In this document: positions 1 through 8,237 of the stretch, in pieces
Numbering within the stretch: position 1 is the first letter of the stretch
Layout of the letters: each line of letters starts with the position of its first letter
From: Solirubrobacter sp963736505
Lineage (GTDB): Bacteria > Actinomycetota > Thermoleophilia > Solirubrobacterales > Solirubrobacteraceae
Length of the DNA: 64,000 bases
NCBI GenBank assembly: GCA_963736505.1
Contig: CAVTOZ010000005.1
Location: 310,001-374,000, forward strand
Direction of reading: 5' to 3'
Translations under genes and position numbers: made by a program
Notes under the pieces: generated by a model
The model's database searches: none
Seen by the model: only the letters and a program-made list of their open reading frames with translations
What the model was told of the DNA's origin: nothing

Positions 1-793
1 AGGGCGAGAGGCCGATGCCCTTCGAGGCCTCCTCGATCGAGCCGACGAGGATCTCCGACATGTAGCCGACCGCGATGCCGGCGAGCGCCAGCGCGCCCAC
101 GCTCTTCCTCACGCTCCACGTGCCGTGCGGCACGTCGTCCTGCCCCAGCTCAGGGTTGAAGACGTCCTTGTGGGTCTTCAGCGAGAACCACAACCCACCC
201 GCGTAGGACAGCAGCAGCACGATCGAGACGCCGAAGGACATCTTCTCGATGTCGGTGCTGAAGCGGGTCGCCTCGTCGCTCAGCGGCGGCAGGTGCCCGC
301 CGGTCGAGAGCAGGAACATCGCCGGCAGCAGCAGCGCGACCGCGGCCAGCAGCAGCATCGTCGCCTGCGCGCTCGCGGCCTCGGCGATGAACGTCTGGCG
401 CTCGCGGCCCCAGCCGCCGATCAGCATCGCGGCGCCCATGACGAGCAGCAGGTTGCCGAGGATCGAGCCGATCAGCGACGCCTTGACGACCTCCTGCAGG
501 CCGCTGTTGAGCGCGAAGATCGCGATGATCAGCTCCGGCGCGTTGCCGAACGTGACGTTCAGCAGGCCGCCGATGCCGGGGCCCGAGCGCGCGGCCAGCT
601 CCTCGGTCGCCTTGCCCATCAGCGCCGCGGTCGGCACGACGCCGAGCGCGGACGCGAAGAACACGATCGTCGGCGAGCCCTTCGCCAGGTCGAGCGCGAT
701 CGCCATCGGGATGAACGGGACCAGCACATACGGCCAGCCCTGGCCGCTTCGGAGGAAGCGCCACAGGTTGAATTTGGCGCTCGCCGACGTCAC
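1..793 (-). CDS. Calcium/proton (CAX-type) cation antiporter, 3' part missing
   Basis: Membrane antiporter exchanging Ca2+ or another cation for protons across the inner membrane. The clearest sign is the CAX alpha-repeat about 75 residues in, with GNAPELIIAIFALNSG followed by the SLIGSILGNLLLVMGA helix; both are hallmarks of the Ca2+:cation antiporter superfamily. Several further hydrophobic helices follow, and the reading frame runs off the left edge of the window, so the C-terminal half is not visible. I chose the GTG at 791-793 because a TATCCT -10 box (802-807, minus strand) lies 8 bases upstream, a leaderless arrangement seen repeatedly in this window. The gene upstream on the same strand is a lipoprotein 46 bases away. 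Family assignment is firm; the transported ion is not known. Confidence 0.85.
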   Translation of the reverse strand, partial: MTSASAKFNLWRFLRSGQGWPYVLVPFIPMAIALDLAKGSPTIVFFASALGVVPTAALMGKATEELAARSGPGIGGLLNVTFGNAPELIIAIFALNSGLQEVVKASLIGSILGNLLLVMGAAMLIGGWGRERQTFIAEAASAQATMLLLAAVALLLPAMFLLSTGGHLPPLSDEATRFSTDIEKMSFGVSIVLLLSYAGGLWFSLKTHKDVFNPELGQDDVPHGTWSVRKSVGALALAGIAVGYMSEILVGSIEEASKGIGLSP

Positions 794-839
794 GGGTCCC
801 GAGGATACGGCTCGGGCTTCCTGAGAGCCGCGTGAGTGT

Positions 840-1901
840 CTAGCCGTTCAGCAAGTCGGCGCACTTCTGCGCCTTCGTGCTGTCGCCCTGTGCGTCGGTG
901 ATGCACTTGGCGTACTTCTCGATGTTGGCGTCCGGCTTGACCGTGGAGGACGATCCGGACTGCGGCTGCGCGCCCGTGATGCCGCCGAGGCTGCCGCCCA
1001 GGCCCTTGAGCTGGTCGGCCATCTTCAGCAGCTCGCTGAACGGCTTCGCGTTCTTGGGCGTCTCGATCGTCTGGTCCTCGCCGACCTTGTTGAGCGTGAG
1101 GTCCAGCGACAGGTGCGACGTCGTCTTCGAGGCCGGATCCGCGAGGTCGGCGGCGACGACGAGCCGGCGCAGGATGCGATCCGCCTTGCCGGTGTAGACC
1201 TCGATCGAGAACTTCTTGACGGCGTCCACGATCTCCTGGCGCTGCGCGGGCGTGAGCTTCTGCGGCACCTTGGTGGTGCCGGGGATGTTCAGCGTGCGCG
1301 CCTTCTCGGCCGCGCGCTGCAGGTCGTCGACGACCTGCGCGACGTCCGCCTCGCCGGCGATCTTGATCGTGTCGGTGTCGCCGACCTTCGCGTCGCCCGC
1401 ATTGGTGCCGTTCTTCAGCCACTTCGAGAAGTCGATGCCGAGCAGCTGGCCGGCGTTGCCGCCGCTCTGCTTCTTGCCGGACTTGACCGCCTGCTCGTAG
1501 CCGGCCGAGAACTGGCGCGCGATCAGCGCCGAGACCGCGTACTGGGTGCCCTGGACGTTGATGAAGCCCTTGTCGCCCGTCCACGTGGCGCCCGCGGTGA
1601 AGCTCTTGCCGCCGCTGTCGAGCGTCGCGTCGAGCTGGAACTTCGGCAGCTTGCCGGCGCCCTGCGACTGGAACGGCCCGCTCAGCGTCGCGGCGACCGA
1701 CTGGCCCTGGCCCTGGACCGCGAGCTTCGCCGAGATGTCCGCCGACGTGATCTTGCTGACGTTCCGAAACGTGTCGCTGAGCAGCGTGTTGACGTCGGTA
1801 CTCGAGCTCGCGGGCTCGGAATCCGGCGCGCTGCTTCCGCAGCCTGCCACGGCGAGGGTGGCGATGAGCGTGAGGAGTATGAGCGGCGTGCGAATGGTCA
1901 A
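840..1901 (-). CDS. Exported lipoprotein, LppX/LolA-like
   Basis: Secreted lipoprotein of about 353 residues. A short basic start, a hydrophobic stretch and the lipobox LAVAGC predict signal peptidase II cleavage and a lipidated cysteine, so it sits on the outer face of the membrane. The mature part is rich in beta-strand-like segments (QFQLDATL-type alternation, AGATWTGDKGFINVQGTQY), as in the LppX/LprG and LolA lipid-carrier fold, but I cannot assign it with certainty. I prefer the TTG at 1899-1901: a minus-strand TAGGCT box (1910-1915) sits 8 bases before it, whereas the ATG at 1917-1919 would overlap the promoter of the divergent gene. Using that ATG adds six residues. Function unknown; lipid or glycolipid binding is possible. 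Confidence 0.75.
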   Translation of the reverse strand: MTIRTPLILLTLIATLAVAGCGSSAPDSEPASSSTDVNTLLSDTFRNVSKITSADISAKLAVQGQGQSVAATLSGPFQSQGAGKLPKFQLDATLDSGGKSFTAGATWTGDKGFINVQGTQYAVSALIARQFSAGYEQAVKSGKKQSGGNAGQLLGIDFSKWLKNGTNAGDAKVGDTDTIKIAGEADVAQVVDDLQRAAEKARTLNIPGTTKVPQKLTPAQRQEIVDAVKKFSIEVYTGKADRILRRLVVAADLADPASKTTSHLSLDLTLNKVGEDQTIETPKNAKPFSELLKMADQLKGLGGSLGGITGAQPQSGSSSTVKPDANIEKYAKCITDAQGDSTKAQKCADLLNG

Positions 1902-1909
1902 GCTCGGCG

Positions 1910-1919
1910 AGCCTAGCAT
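1910..1919. promoter_or_regulatory. Divergent overlapping -10 boxes
   Basis: TAGCAT at 1914-1919 (plus strand) lies 6 bases before the ATG at 1926, and TAGGCT at 1910-1915 (minus strand) lies 8 bases before the TTG at 1901. Both fit the TANNNT actinobacterial -10 consensus at a distance expected for leaderless transcripts. The two boxes share bases, so the two genes probably compete for RNA polymerase. No convincing -35 hexamers are seen. Confidence 0.4.
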
Positions 1920-1925
1920 CGAGAT

Positions 1926-3281
1926 ATGCGCCTAAGACGCAGTTGTTGTTGTGCCCTTGTCACGATTCTGTGCGGGTTCTCTCACGTCGCCGGTGCGTCC
2001 GCGGCCAAGCCGCCGACGGTTCCCGGCGAGCTGGACCGGCTCGCCGCGGAGGGAAAGCTGGCCCCGGCCAACGCGACCGCCGACCGTGCCGTCTACGACG
2101 ACGCCAAGGCGACCGTCAAGAAGCTCGTCGGCACGCGCCGGTCAGAGCTCGACGGCGTGGTCGGCGATCTCGACGACATGGCCGCGCGCGACCAGCTGAC
2201 GGCGTCCCGCGTGCCCGCGCTGTTCGTCACGCTCTCGCGCAACGTCCAGTACTGGAAGACCGGCCCGCTGCTGGGCTACAACCAGCGCGTCGAGTTCCCG
2301 GACTCGCAGCTCGTCTTCCAGCACTACGCCGGGCACGGGATCCAGATCCAGTGGCTCGCCACGTTCGGCAAGCTCAACGGCTACTGGACGGGCGGCAAGC
2401 GCTACAACGACCGCGCCTCGGCGCTGCTCGACGAGGCGATCCCGCTTGCCACCGAGCGCGCCGGCGGGCTCGCGTGGGAGTACCTGTTCCCGTTCGACGG
2501 CCAGAAGCCGCCGTGGGTCAGCTCGCTCGCGCAGGGCACGGGGCTGCAGGCGATGGCGCGCGAGGCGGTGCGGCTCAACCGCCAGGCCGACATCCTGCCC
2601 GCCGCCGGCCGCGGCCTGGGCATCTTCCAGACGCCCCCGCCCGCGGGCGTGCGCGTGGAGGCCGACGGCGGCGCGCACTACCTGCAGTACTCCGGCCTGC
2701 CGAAGCTGCAGATCCTCAACGGGTTCGTCCAGTCGCTCGTCGGGCTGTTCGACTTCGCGCAGCTGACCGGCGACACGGTCGCGCAGACCCTGTTCGCCCA
2801 GGGCGACGCGGCCGCGCGCAAGGAGGTCCCGCGCTACGACACCGGCGCGTGGTCGCTGTACTCGCGCGACGGCGCGTCGAAGCCGGAGTCCGACCTCGGC
2901 TACCACACGCTGCTGCGCGACTTCCTCAACTCGCTCTGCGCGCGGACGTCGGCGACCGAGTACTGCAGCGCGGCGCAGCACTTCACCGCCTACCTCAAGC
3001 TCCCGCCCAAGCCGCAGGTGCTCGCGTCGAATCTGCGTCAGGGGAAGTCCGGCCGGCTGCGCTTCAAGCTCGACAAGATCGCCCGAGTGACGGTCAAGGT
3101 CGCGCGCGGGCCGCAGGTCGCCGACACGCGCGGCCTCGGCACCGTCGGCCGCGGCAGCCGCTGGATCGCGTTCACGCCCAAGCACTCCGGCACCTACACG
3201 GTCACGGTCAGCGTGACCGACCTGGCCGGGAACCCGGCGACGGCGACCGGCACCGTCGAGGTGAAGAAGAAGCACGCCTAG
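1926..3281 (+). CDS. Secreted D-glucuronyl C5-epimerase C-terminal domain protein
   Basis: Exported protein of 451 residues. Residues 1-26 form a signal peptide ending near ASAA. Residues of about 130-360 match the D-glucuronyl C5-epimerase C-terminal fold (GLCE_C): SSLAQGTGLQAMAREA, then LQYSGLPKLQILNGFVQSL with LVGLFDFAQLTGD, and a late LYSRDG...GYHTLLRDFL segment. In animals this fold flips glucuronate to iduronate in heparan sulfate; bacterial relatives act on or bind uronate-containing polysaccharides. The last 85 residues look like an Ig-like strand domain (GTYTVTVSVTDLAGNPATA). The gene is probably leaderless (TAGCAT 6 bases before ATG). Catalysis is not proven; a polysaccharide-binding or lyase-like role is an alternative. 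Confidence 0.75.
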   Translation: MRLRRSCCCALVTILCGFSHVAGASAAKPPTVPGELDRLAAEGKLAPANATADRAVYDDAKATVKKLVGTRRSELDGVVGDLDDMAARDQLTASRVPALFVTLSRNVQYWKTGPLLGYNQRVEFPDSQLVFQHYAGHGIQIQWLATFGKLNGYWTGGKRYNDRASALLDEAIPLATERAGGLAWEYLFPFDGQKPPWVSSLAQGTGLQAMAREAVRLNRQADILPAAGRGLGIFQTPPPAGVRVEADGGAHYLQYSGLPKLQILNGFVQSLVGLFDFAQLTGDTVAQTLFAQGDAAARKEVPRYDTGAWSLYSRDGASKPESDLGYHTLLRDFLNSLCARTSATEYCSAAQHFTAYLKLPPKPQVLASNLRQGKSGRLRFKLDKIARVTVKVARGPQVADTRGLGTVGRGSRWIAFTPKHSGTYTVTVSVTDLAGNPATATGTVEVKKKHA

Positions 3282-3463
3282 GGCGTCGCTTCAGGAAGGC
3301 CGGTGGTCTGAGGGGGCCGGATCGTGGATGCATGGCGACGACTGACCCCGCTGCCTGTACTGGTGGTACCGGTGGTGGGGTCGGGTGTTGCCAGGCGCCG
3401 CGAGACGACCGCCTCAGGCCGCCGAGTTCCTGAAGGGTCGCCCCCTAGACTGCGACGTTCGCA

Positions 3464-4636
3464 ATGCGGCCGCGGACGATCCTCTACACGGGCAAGGGCG
3501 GCGTCGGCAAGACCTCGGTCGCGGCGGCGACCGCCCGTCGCTGCGCGGCCGCCGGCGCGCGCACGCTCGTGATCTCGACCGATCCGGCGCACTCGCTCGC
3601 CGACGCGCTGCAGTCGCCCGTCGAGGGCGAGCCGACGAAGGTCTCGAAGAAGCTGTGGGCACAGCAGGTGCAGGCGCAGGACGAGCTCGAGCGCCACTGG
3701 GGCGCGGTCTCGGACTGGCTCGGCGGGCTGCTGATGGAGCGCGGCGTGGACCGGATCGCGGCCGAGGAGCTGACCGTCCCACCCGGCGGCGACGAGCTGT
3801 TCTCGCTGCTGCAGATCAAGCGCCACGTCGAGTCCGGCGACTACGACGCGGTGATCGTCGACTGCGCGCCGACGGGCGAGACGCTGCGGCTGCTCTCGTT
3901 CCCCGACGCGGCGCGCTGGTGGCTCGACAAGGTGTTCGGGCGCGAGCAGTCGATGCTCGCCGCCGCGCGGCCGCTCGCGCGCATGTTCCTCGACGTGCCG
4001 CTGCCCGACGAGAAGGTGATGGCCGAGATCCAGCGCCTGGTGGGCAACCTGGTGGAGATGCACGAGCTGCTGCGCGACTCGACCGCCGTCTCGATGCGCC
4101 TGGTGATGACGCCCGACCGGATGGTCGTCGGCGAGGCGATGCGGACGTTCACCTACCTGAACCTGTACGGCTATCTGACCGACGCGGTCGTCGTGAACCG
4201 CGTGTTCCCGGACGAGCTGGCCGAGGGCTACTTCGGCGCCTGGCACGAGGTCCAGCAGGAGCAGCTCGCGCTCGTCGACTCCGGCTTCGCCCCCGTGCCG
4301 GTGCTGCGCGCGCCGTACTTCGCGTCGGAGGTGATCGGGCCTGAGCGGCTCGACGAGCTCGGCGACGCCCTGTTCGCGGGCCACGACGTGACGGGCGTGC
4401 TGCACGACCGGCTCTCGCAGGAGCTGAGCGTCAACAACGGGCGGGCGGAGCTGCGGCTCGACCTGCCGTTCGCGGACAAGGGCGACGTGCAGCTGAAGAA
4501 GATCGGGCTCGAGCTCGTGGTGCGCGTCGACGGGCACAAGCGCACGATCGTGCTCCCGGGCGCGATGGCGGGCTACAAGCCGACCTCGGCCACGCTCGAC
4601 GACGGCTCGCTCGTGGTGGGGTTCGAGCATGGCTGA
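3464..4636 (+). CDS. ArsA/Get3-family anion-transporting-type ATPase
   Basis: Cytosolic P-loop ATPase of 390 residues with a single ATPase domain. The deviant Walker A GKGGVGKT lies at residues 10-17, a switch I-like STDPAHSLADAL at about 40-51, and a DCAPTGETLRLLSFP switch II segment near 132. The last 70 residues resemble the ArsA HSP20-like C-terminal domain (AELRLDLPFADKGDVQLKK, then ELVVRVDGHKRTIVLP). The metalloid-binding cysteines of true arsenite pumps are absent, and no arsB or arsR is adjacent, so arsenic resistance is unlikely; a Get3-like chaperone or regulatory role is more plausible. A TAGACT box 12 bases before the ATG suggests a very short leader. The next gene overlaps by 8 bases, so the three genes probably form an operon. 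Confidence 0.85.
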   Translation: MRPRTILYTGKGGVGKTSVAAATARRCAAAGARTLVISTDPAHSLADALQSPVEGEPTKVSKKLWAQQVQAQDELERHWGAVSDWLGGLLMERGVDRIAAEELTVPPGGDELFSLLQIKRHVESGDYDAVIVDCAPTGETLRLLSFPDAARWWLDKVFGREQSMLAAARPLARMFLDVPLPDEKVMAEIQRLVGNLVEMHELLRDSTAVSMRLVMTPDRMVVGEAMRTFTYLNLYGYLTDAVVVNRVFPDELAEGYFGAWHEVQQEQLALVDSGFAPVPVLRAPYFASEVIGPERLDELGDALFAGHDVTGVLHDRLSQELSVNNGRAELRLDLPFADKGDVQLKKIGLELVVRVDGHKRTIVLPGAMAGYKPTSATLDDGSLVVGFEHG

Positions 4637-4970
4637 GCCCGGGCGCGAGGACTACGAGGCGGCCGAGCGGCTCGTGCGCGAGGCGCACGCGCGGGCGGAG
4701 GAGGCCGCGCGCGGCGCCGCCGGGGCGATCCCCCCGAACGGCTGGGCGACCGGCGGCGCGGCGGCGCCGAACCCGTTCCCGGACCTCGCCGTGCTGATGA
4801 AGCTGCTCGACTCCGCGCGCGGCGCCATCCCGCCCGAGCTCGCGCGCCAGCTCGCCGACGCGCTGCGCGAGCTGCTCGTCGCTTTGCGCGCGATCATCGA
4901 CTACTCGCTCGCGCGGCTGGAGCCCGATGCCCCGGACGAGCCGCGCGTGGAGGACATCCCGATCCGGTGA
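4629..4970 (+). CDS. Small helical protein downstream of ArsA-like ATPase
   Basis: Protein of 113 residues with no signal peptide or membrane helix. The N-terminus is acidic and alanine-rich; residues of about 45-100 form amphipathic helices (DLAVLMKLLDSARGAIPPEL, then RQLADALRELLVALRAIID). The C-terminus is acidic (EPRVEDIPIR). The start ATG overlaps the ATPase end by 8 bases and its stop overlaps the GTG of the next gene, indicating translational coupling. I recognise no family with certainty. The tight linkage suggests it works with the ATPase or the following membrane protein. Confidence 0.7.
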   Translation: MAEPGREDYEAAERLVREAHARAEEAARGAAGAIPPNGWATGGAAAPNPFPDLAVLMKLLDSARGAIPPELARQLADALRELLVALRAIIDYSLARLEPDAPDEPRVEDIPIR

Positions 4971-5719
4971 GCCTGTCCAAGGACTTCCGCGCGCTTGCGC
5001 CCGAGATGCGGCTCGCCGCCGGCGCCGCCGGCGCCCTGGCGCTCTCGCTGATCCTGCCCTGGTACCAGAAGTCGTACTTCGAGGGCCAGAAGGTCGTGCA
5101 GGCCAACGTGAGCGCGCTCGGCGTGTTCACGTTCGTGGAGGCGGCGGTGCTGCTGGTCGCGATCGCGGTCCTGTTCCTCGTGTGGGCGCGCTCGCAGCGC
5201 AAGGGGTTCCACCTGCCGGGCGGCGACGGCGTCGCGATCACGCTCGCGGGCGGCTGGGCGCTGCTGCTGCTCGTGTGGCGGCTGTTCGACAAGCCCGACA
5301 TCAAGGGCATCGGCGTGACGGTCGGGATCCAGTGGGGGATCTTCGGCGCCCTGCTGGCCGCCGGCGCGCTCGTCGCGGCGGGCGCGCGCGTGCGCGCGGC
5401 GCACCGGCCCGAGCCGCCGAACCCGGTCGCCGACGAGGTCGACTGGGTCGCGCCGGACCGCCCGCCGCGCGGGCCGCGGCCCGACCGCCGGCCGGCCGAC
5501 CCGTCGGCCGTGACCGACGTCCTGCGCGAGCGCCCGACCTGGGAGGGCAATGCGCCGGAGCCCGAGACGCGCCGGTTTCGCGACGACGATGCCGCGACGC
5601 GGCGCATGGCCGACCCCGGCGAGGAGGCGACGCGGCGGCTCCCCGTCGATCCCTCCGACGAGAAGACGCGGCGTCTGCCCGGCGAGGAGCCGACCGGCCG
5701 CCTGTGGGACGACGAGTGA
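4967..5719 (+). CDS. Four-helix membrane protein with repeated TRR tail
   Basis: Membrane protein of 250 residues. About four hydrophobic helices occupy residues 15-145 (ALALSLILPWYQ, AAVLLVAIAVLFLVW, GWALLLLVWRLF, GIFGALLAAGALVAAG). The remaining 105 residues are a cytoplasmic, charged, disordered-looking tail that repeats ETRRF, ATRRM, ATRRL, KTRRL and PTGRL about every 15 residues. Threonines followed by acidic and arginine context of this sort are often phosphorylated and read by FHA domains in actinobacteria, but that is inference. GTG start overlaps the previous stop (GTGA). Family not recognised. Confidence 0.7.
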   Translation: MSLSKDFRALAPEMRLAAGAAGALALSLILPWYQKSYFEGQKVVQANVSALGVFTFVEAAVLLVAIAVLFLVWARSQRKGFHLPGGDGVAITLAGGWALLLLVWRLFDKPDIKGIGVTVGIQWGIFGALLAAGALVAAGARVRAAHRPEPPNPVADEVDWVAPDRPPRGPRPDRRPADPSAVTDVLRERPTWEGNAPEPETRRFRDDDAATRRMADPGEEATRRLPVDPSDEKTRRLPGEEPTGRLWDDE

Positions 5720-5759
5720 TCTCGCGCAACATCCGGAGCGGCAGGACCGTTCCAGTGGT

Positions 5760-7040
5760 GTGCGCCTCCTGCTCGCGTCCGCCCTCTTCCTGATCGCCGC
5801 CGCGCCTGCCGCCGCGGCGCCGCCGTGGTCTGACCCGGCGAACGTGTCGAGCGCGCACCAGTTCGTGGACAGCCCGACGCTCGCGTTCGCCCGCGACGGG
5901 ACCGGGCTCGCGACCTGGGTCGCGCGCGACGGCATCGGCGGCGCCGCCACCGGCGGCACGTTCGGCGCACCGCTCGGTGCGCCCGAGCACCTGATCTCCG
6001 CCACCAGCCTCGTCTCCTCACCGGCGCTCTACGCGACCAACCGCGCCGTCGTCGCGACGCAGCGGCCGGCCGGCGACAAGATCCGCGTGTCGGCCGTCTT
6101 CGGCCGCGCGAACGGGACCTTCGGCGCGCCCGAGACGATCGCGGTGCGCAAGAACGTCCGCAGCGTGCAGATCGCGGCGAACTCGCTCGGCGACATCGCG
6201 ATCGCGTGGTTCGAGGACCTCGGCGTGAAGACCGACCGCGTGTACGTCGCCTTCCGCCCGCACGGCAAGCCGTTCACGCCGCCGGTCCTGCAGGCGACCG
6301 ACCGTGTGCGCTCGGTCTCGGTCGCCGTCTCCCCGCGCGCCGACCTGCTGCTCGCCTACGACGCGCGCGGGATCGTCAAGACGCGCTTCAAGCCCGCGCG
6401 CGCCTCGGTCTTCCGCGCCGTGCAGACGCTGAGGTCCGAGCCGGCGTTCTTCGCCCAGCTGCACACGGCGGTGGCCGGCAACGGCCGCGCGTACGTCGCC
6501 TGGGCGGCGCAGCTGCTGACCGAGGGCGGCGACCGCGGCCAGGGCTTCTATGAGGCCGCCGTCCAGCCGTCGGGCGCCACGCGCTTCCGCGACGCCCAGC
6601 TGTTCGAGATGACCCCGGCGAGCGTCGGCGTCGGCCATCTCGACCTCGTCGTCGACGACGCCAATCGCGCGACGGTCGCGTGGGGCTCGACGACCGTGCG
6701 CGCCACCGACACGAAGGCCGATGCCACCTTCCGCTCCTCGCACGACGTCGCGCCGGGTCGGGAAGCCGCGCTCGCGACCTCGCCCGACGGGCGCCGCATG
6801 GTCGCCTGGATCGCGAACGCCGGCGACGCGGAGGACGGCGCCATCCAGGCCGCCGTCGCGCCCGCGGACGGCCTGTTCGGCGCGCCCGAGACGGTCACTG
6901 CCGGCCCCGAGGCGCGCGTCCCCGCGGCCGCGTTCGACGCGGCCGGCAACCGCTTCGGGCTCGCCTGGAGCAACCGCCCGGCCGGCGAGACGGCGCCGAT
7001 CCAGACGTTCCTCCAGGCGAGCCTGCGGCCTGCGAGCTAG
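5760..7040 (+). CDS. Secreted beta-propeller-like protein of unknown function
   Basis: Exported protein of 426 residues. The GTG at 5760 gives a clean signal peptide (MRLLLASALFLIAAAPAAAA). The mature part is built of repeated strands with a recurring pattern of small residue, ATVAWGS or ATWVARDG, then a loop with FGAPE or FGAPL (about residues 45-60, 115, 370), typical of the sialidase/WD-like propellers that are abundant in Solirubrobacterales. No catalytic Asp-box can be assigned. It ends convergently with the FMN reductase, sharing 4 bases (7037-7040). Function unknown; binding of extracellular polymer is a guess. Confidence 0.7.
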   Translation: MRLLLASALFLIAAAPAAAAPPWSDPANVSSAHQFVDSPTLAFARDGTGLATWVARDGIGGAATGGTFGAPLGAPEHLISATSLVSSPALYATNRAVVATQRPAGDKIRVSAVFGRANGTFGAPETIAVRKNVRSVQIAANSLGDIAIAWFEDLGVKTDRVYVAFRPHGKPFTPPVLQATDRVRSVSVAVSPRADLLLAYDARGIVKTRFKPARASVFRAVQTLRSEPAFFAQLHTAVAGNGRAYVAWAAQLLTEGGDRGQGFYEAAVQPSGATRFRDAQLFEMTPASVGVGHLDLVVDDANRATVAWGSTTVRATDTKADATFRSSHDVAPGREAALATSPDGRRMVAWIANAGDAEDGAIQAAVAPADGLFGAPETVTAGPEARVPAAAFDAAGNRFGLAWSNRPAGETAPIQTFLQASLRPAS

Positions 7041-7585
7041 GCGGCGATCGCCACGCGCGCGTCCTCGCCGAGGAGCTCGGCGAGGATCCCGCCGAGCGCG
7101 AGCGCGAGGTCGGGATCGGCGAGGCGGTCGCCGTCGAAGGCGTCGTCGGCCATGCCGACGGGCAGCTCGCGGTCGATCACGCGGGCGCCGAGCGCGGAGA
7201 GCACCTTGCGCCCCTCCGCCTGCGCCCAGACGGCGCCGAACAGGCCCGTCGAGGCGCCGATCACGGCGGCCGGCTTGTTGCGGACCGGGCTCTCGGTCAG
7301 CGGGCGCGAGATCCAGTCCAGCGCGTTCTTGAGCTGGCCCGGCAGCGAGTGGTTGTACTCCGGCGTGGAGATCAGCACCGCGTCGGCCGAGGCGATCGCC
7401 GCGCGCAGCGCGTCGACGGCCTCGTGTCCGGCGGCCTCGTCGTCCTCGTCGTACGGCGGGATCGCCTTGAGCCCGTCGAACTCGACGAGCTCCGCGCCGG
7501 GCGGCAGCAGCTCGGCCGCCGCCCGCAGCAGGCGGGAGTTGTGGGAGCCGGCTCGCAGGCTCCCCGAGAGACCCAGGACCTTCAT
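7037..7585 (-). CDS. NAD(P)H-dependent FMN reductase
   Basis: Flavodoxin-fold oxidoreductase of 182 residues that reduces FMN or quinones using NAD(P)H. The phosphate-binding loop GLSGSLRAGSHNSRLLRAA lies at residues 5-23 and the diagnostic STPEYNHSLPGQLKNALDW at about 92-110, both characteristic of the SsuE/ChrR/YieF family. Length is normal. It starts 3 bases after the YceI stop on the same strand, so the two form an operon likely controlled by the divergent TetR regulator through the 8161-8214 sites. A role in redox or electrophile stress follows from context, not from direct evidence. Confidence 0.9.
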   Translation of the reverse strand: MKVLGLSGSLRAGSHNSRLLRAAAELLPPGAELVEFDGLKAIPPYDEDDEAAGHEAVDALRAAIASADAVLISTPEYNHSLPGQLKNALDWISRPLTESPVRNKPAAVIGASTGLFGAVWAQAEGRKVLSALGARVIDRELPVGMADDAFDGDRLADPDLALALGGILAELLGEDARVAIAA

Positions 7586-7588
7586 GGC

Positions 7589-8131
7589 CTACGCCTGGGC
7601 GAACTCGAGCTCGACGACCAGCTTGACCTCGTTGGCGAGCGCGAAGCCGCCCTTGGGCAGCGGCGCGTTCCAGGTCAGGCCGAACTCGGTGCGGTCGACG
7701 ATCGCCTCGAGCTCGACGCCGAGCTTGACGTAGCCGCCGAGCGTCTCGAGCGGCTCGGTGATCGTGCCGCGCGCCTCGAGCGGGCGCGTGTGGCCCTTGA
7801 TCGTGAGCTCGCCGTCGACGATCAGCTGATCGCCGTCGGTGCGCACGAGCGTCGAGGAGAACGCGATCCGCGGGTACTGGGCGGTGTCGAAGAAGTCGGG
7901 CGCGGTCAGGTGAGCGGCGAGGTTCTCGTCCTTGACGGCGATCGAGCCGGCGTCGACGGTGCCTTCGAGGCGCAGCGTGCCGTCCTCGTTGGCGGTCAGC
8001 GTCGCGTCGTAGTCCTCGAAGCGGCCGCGGAAGGTCGACACGACCATGTGCTTGACGGCGAATCCGACGTTGGAATGCACCTTGTCGACGGTCCAGGTAG
8101 TAGCGGCGGGGATGGAAGCGATGGCGGTCAC
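7589..8131 (-). CDS. YceI-family lipid-binding-like protein
   Basis: Protein of 180 residues with the YceI fold, a lipocalin-like barrel that binds isoprenoids or other amphiphiles. Diagnostic parts are WTVDKVHSNVGFAVKHMVVS near residue 12, FRGRFEDYDATL, and LTIKGHTRPLEARGTI, plus GFALANEVKLVVELE at the end. There is no signal peptide, so it is probably cytoplasmic, as in other actinobacterial members. The GTG at 8129-8131 is preceded by AGGAG six bases upstream (minus strand). First gene of a two-gene operon with the FMN reductase and divergent from tetR, with the inverted operators between them. Confidence 0.9.
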   Translation of the reverse strand: MTAIASIPAATTWTVDKVHSNVGFAVKHMVVSTFRGRFEDYDATLTANEDGTLRLEGTVDAGSIAVKDENLAAHLTAPDFFDTAQYPRIAFSSTLVRTDGDQLIVDGELTIKGHTRPLEARGTITEPLETLGGYVKLGVELEAIVDRTEFGLTWNAPLPKGGFALANEVKLVVELEFAQA

Positions 8132-8160
8132 TTTCGGCTCCTGTGAGAGATCTTGTTTCC

Positions 8161-8214
8161 GGACTGCGGTCCGTTTGTCTGCGGGCAATGTAGCACGGAA
8201 GTGGACCGCAGTCC
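8161..8214. promoter_or_regulatory. Paired TetR-type operators between yceI and tetR
   Basis: GGACTGCGGTCC at 8161-8172 and GGACCGCAGTCC at 8203-8214 are exact reverse complements of each other and each is itself a GGAC-N4-GTCC palindrome. One lies about 30 bases before the yceI start and the other 24 bases before tetR, next to a TAGTAT -10 box (8218-8223). This is the layout of an autoregulated TetR switch controlling both divergent units. Confidence 0.75.
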
Positions 8215-8237
8215 AGTTAGTATCATGCGGGAGTGCG

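Noticed and set aside
3464..4636. Arsenical pump ATPase (arsenic resistance)
   Set aside because: No metalloid-binding cysteines and no arsB/arsR neighbours.
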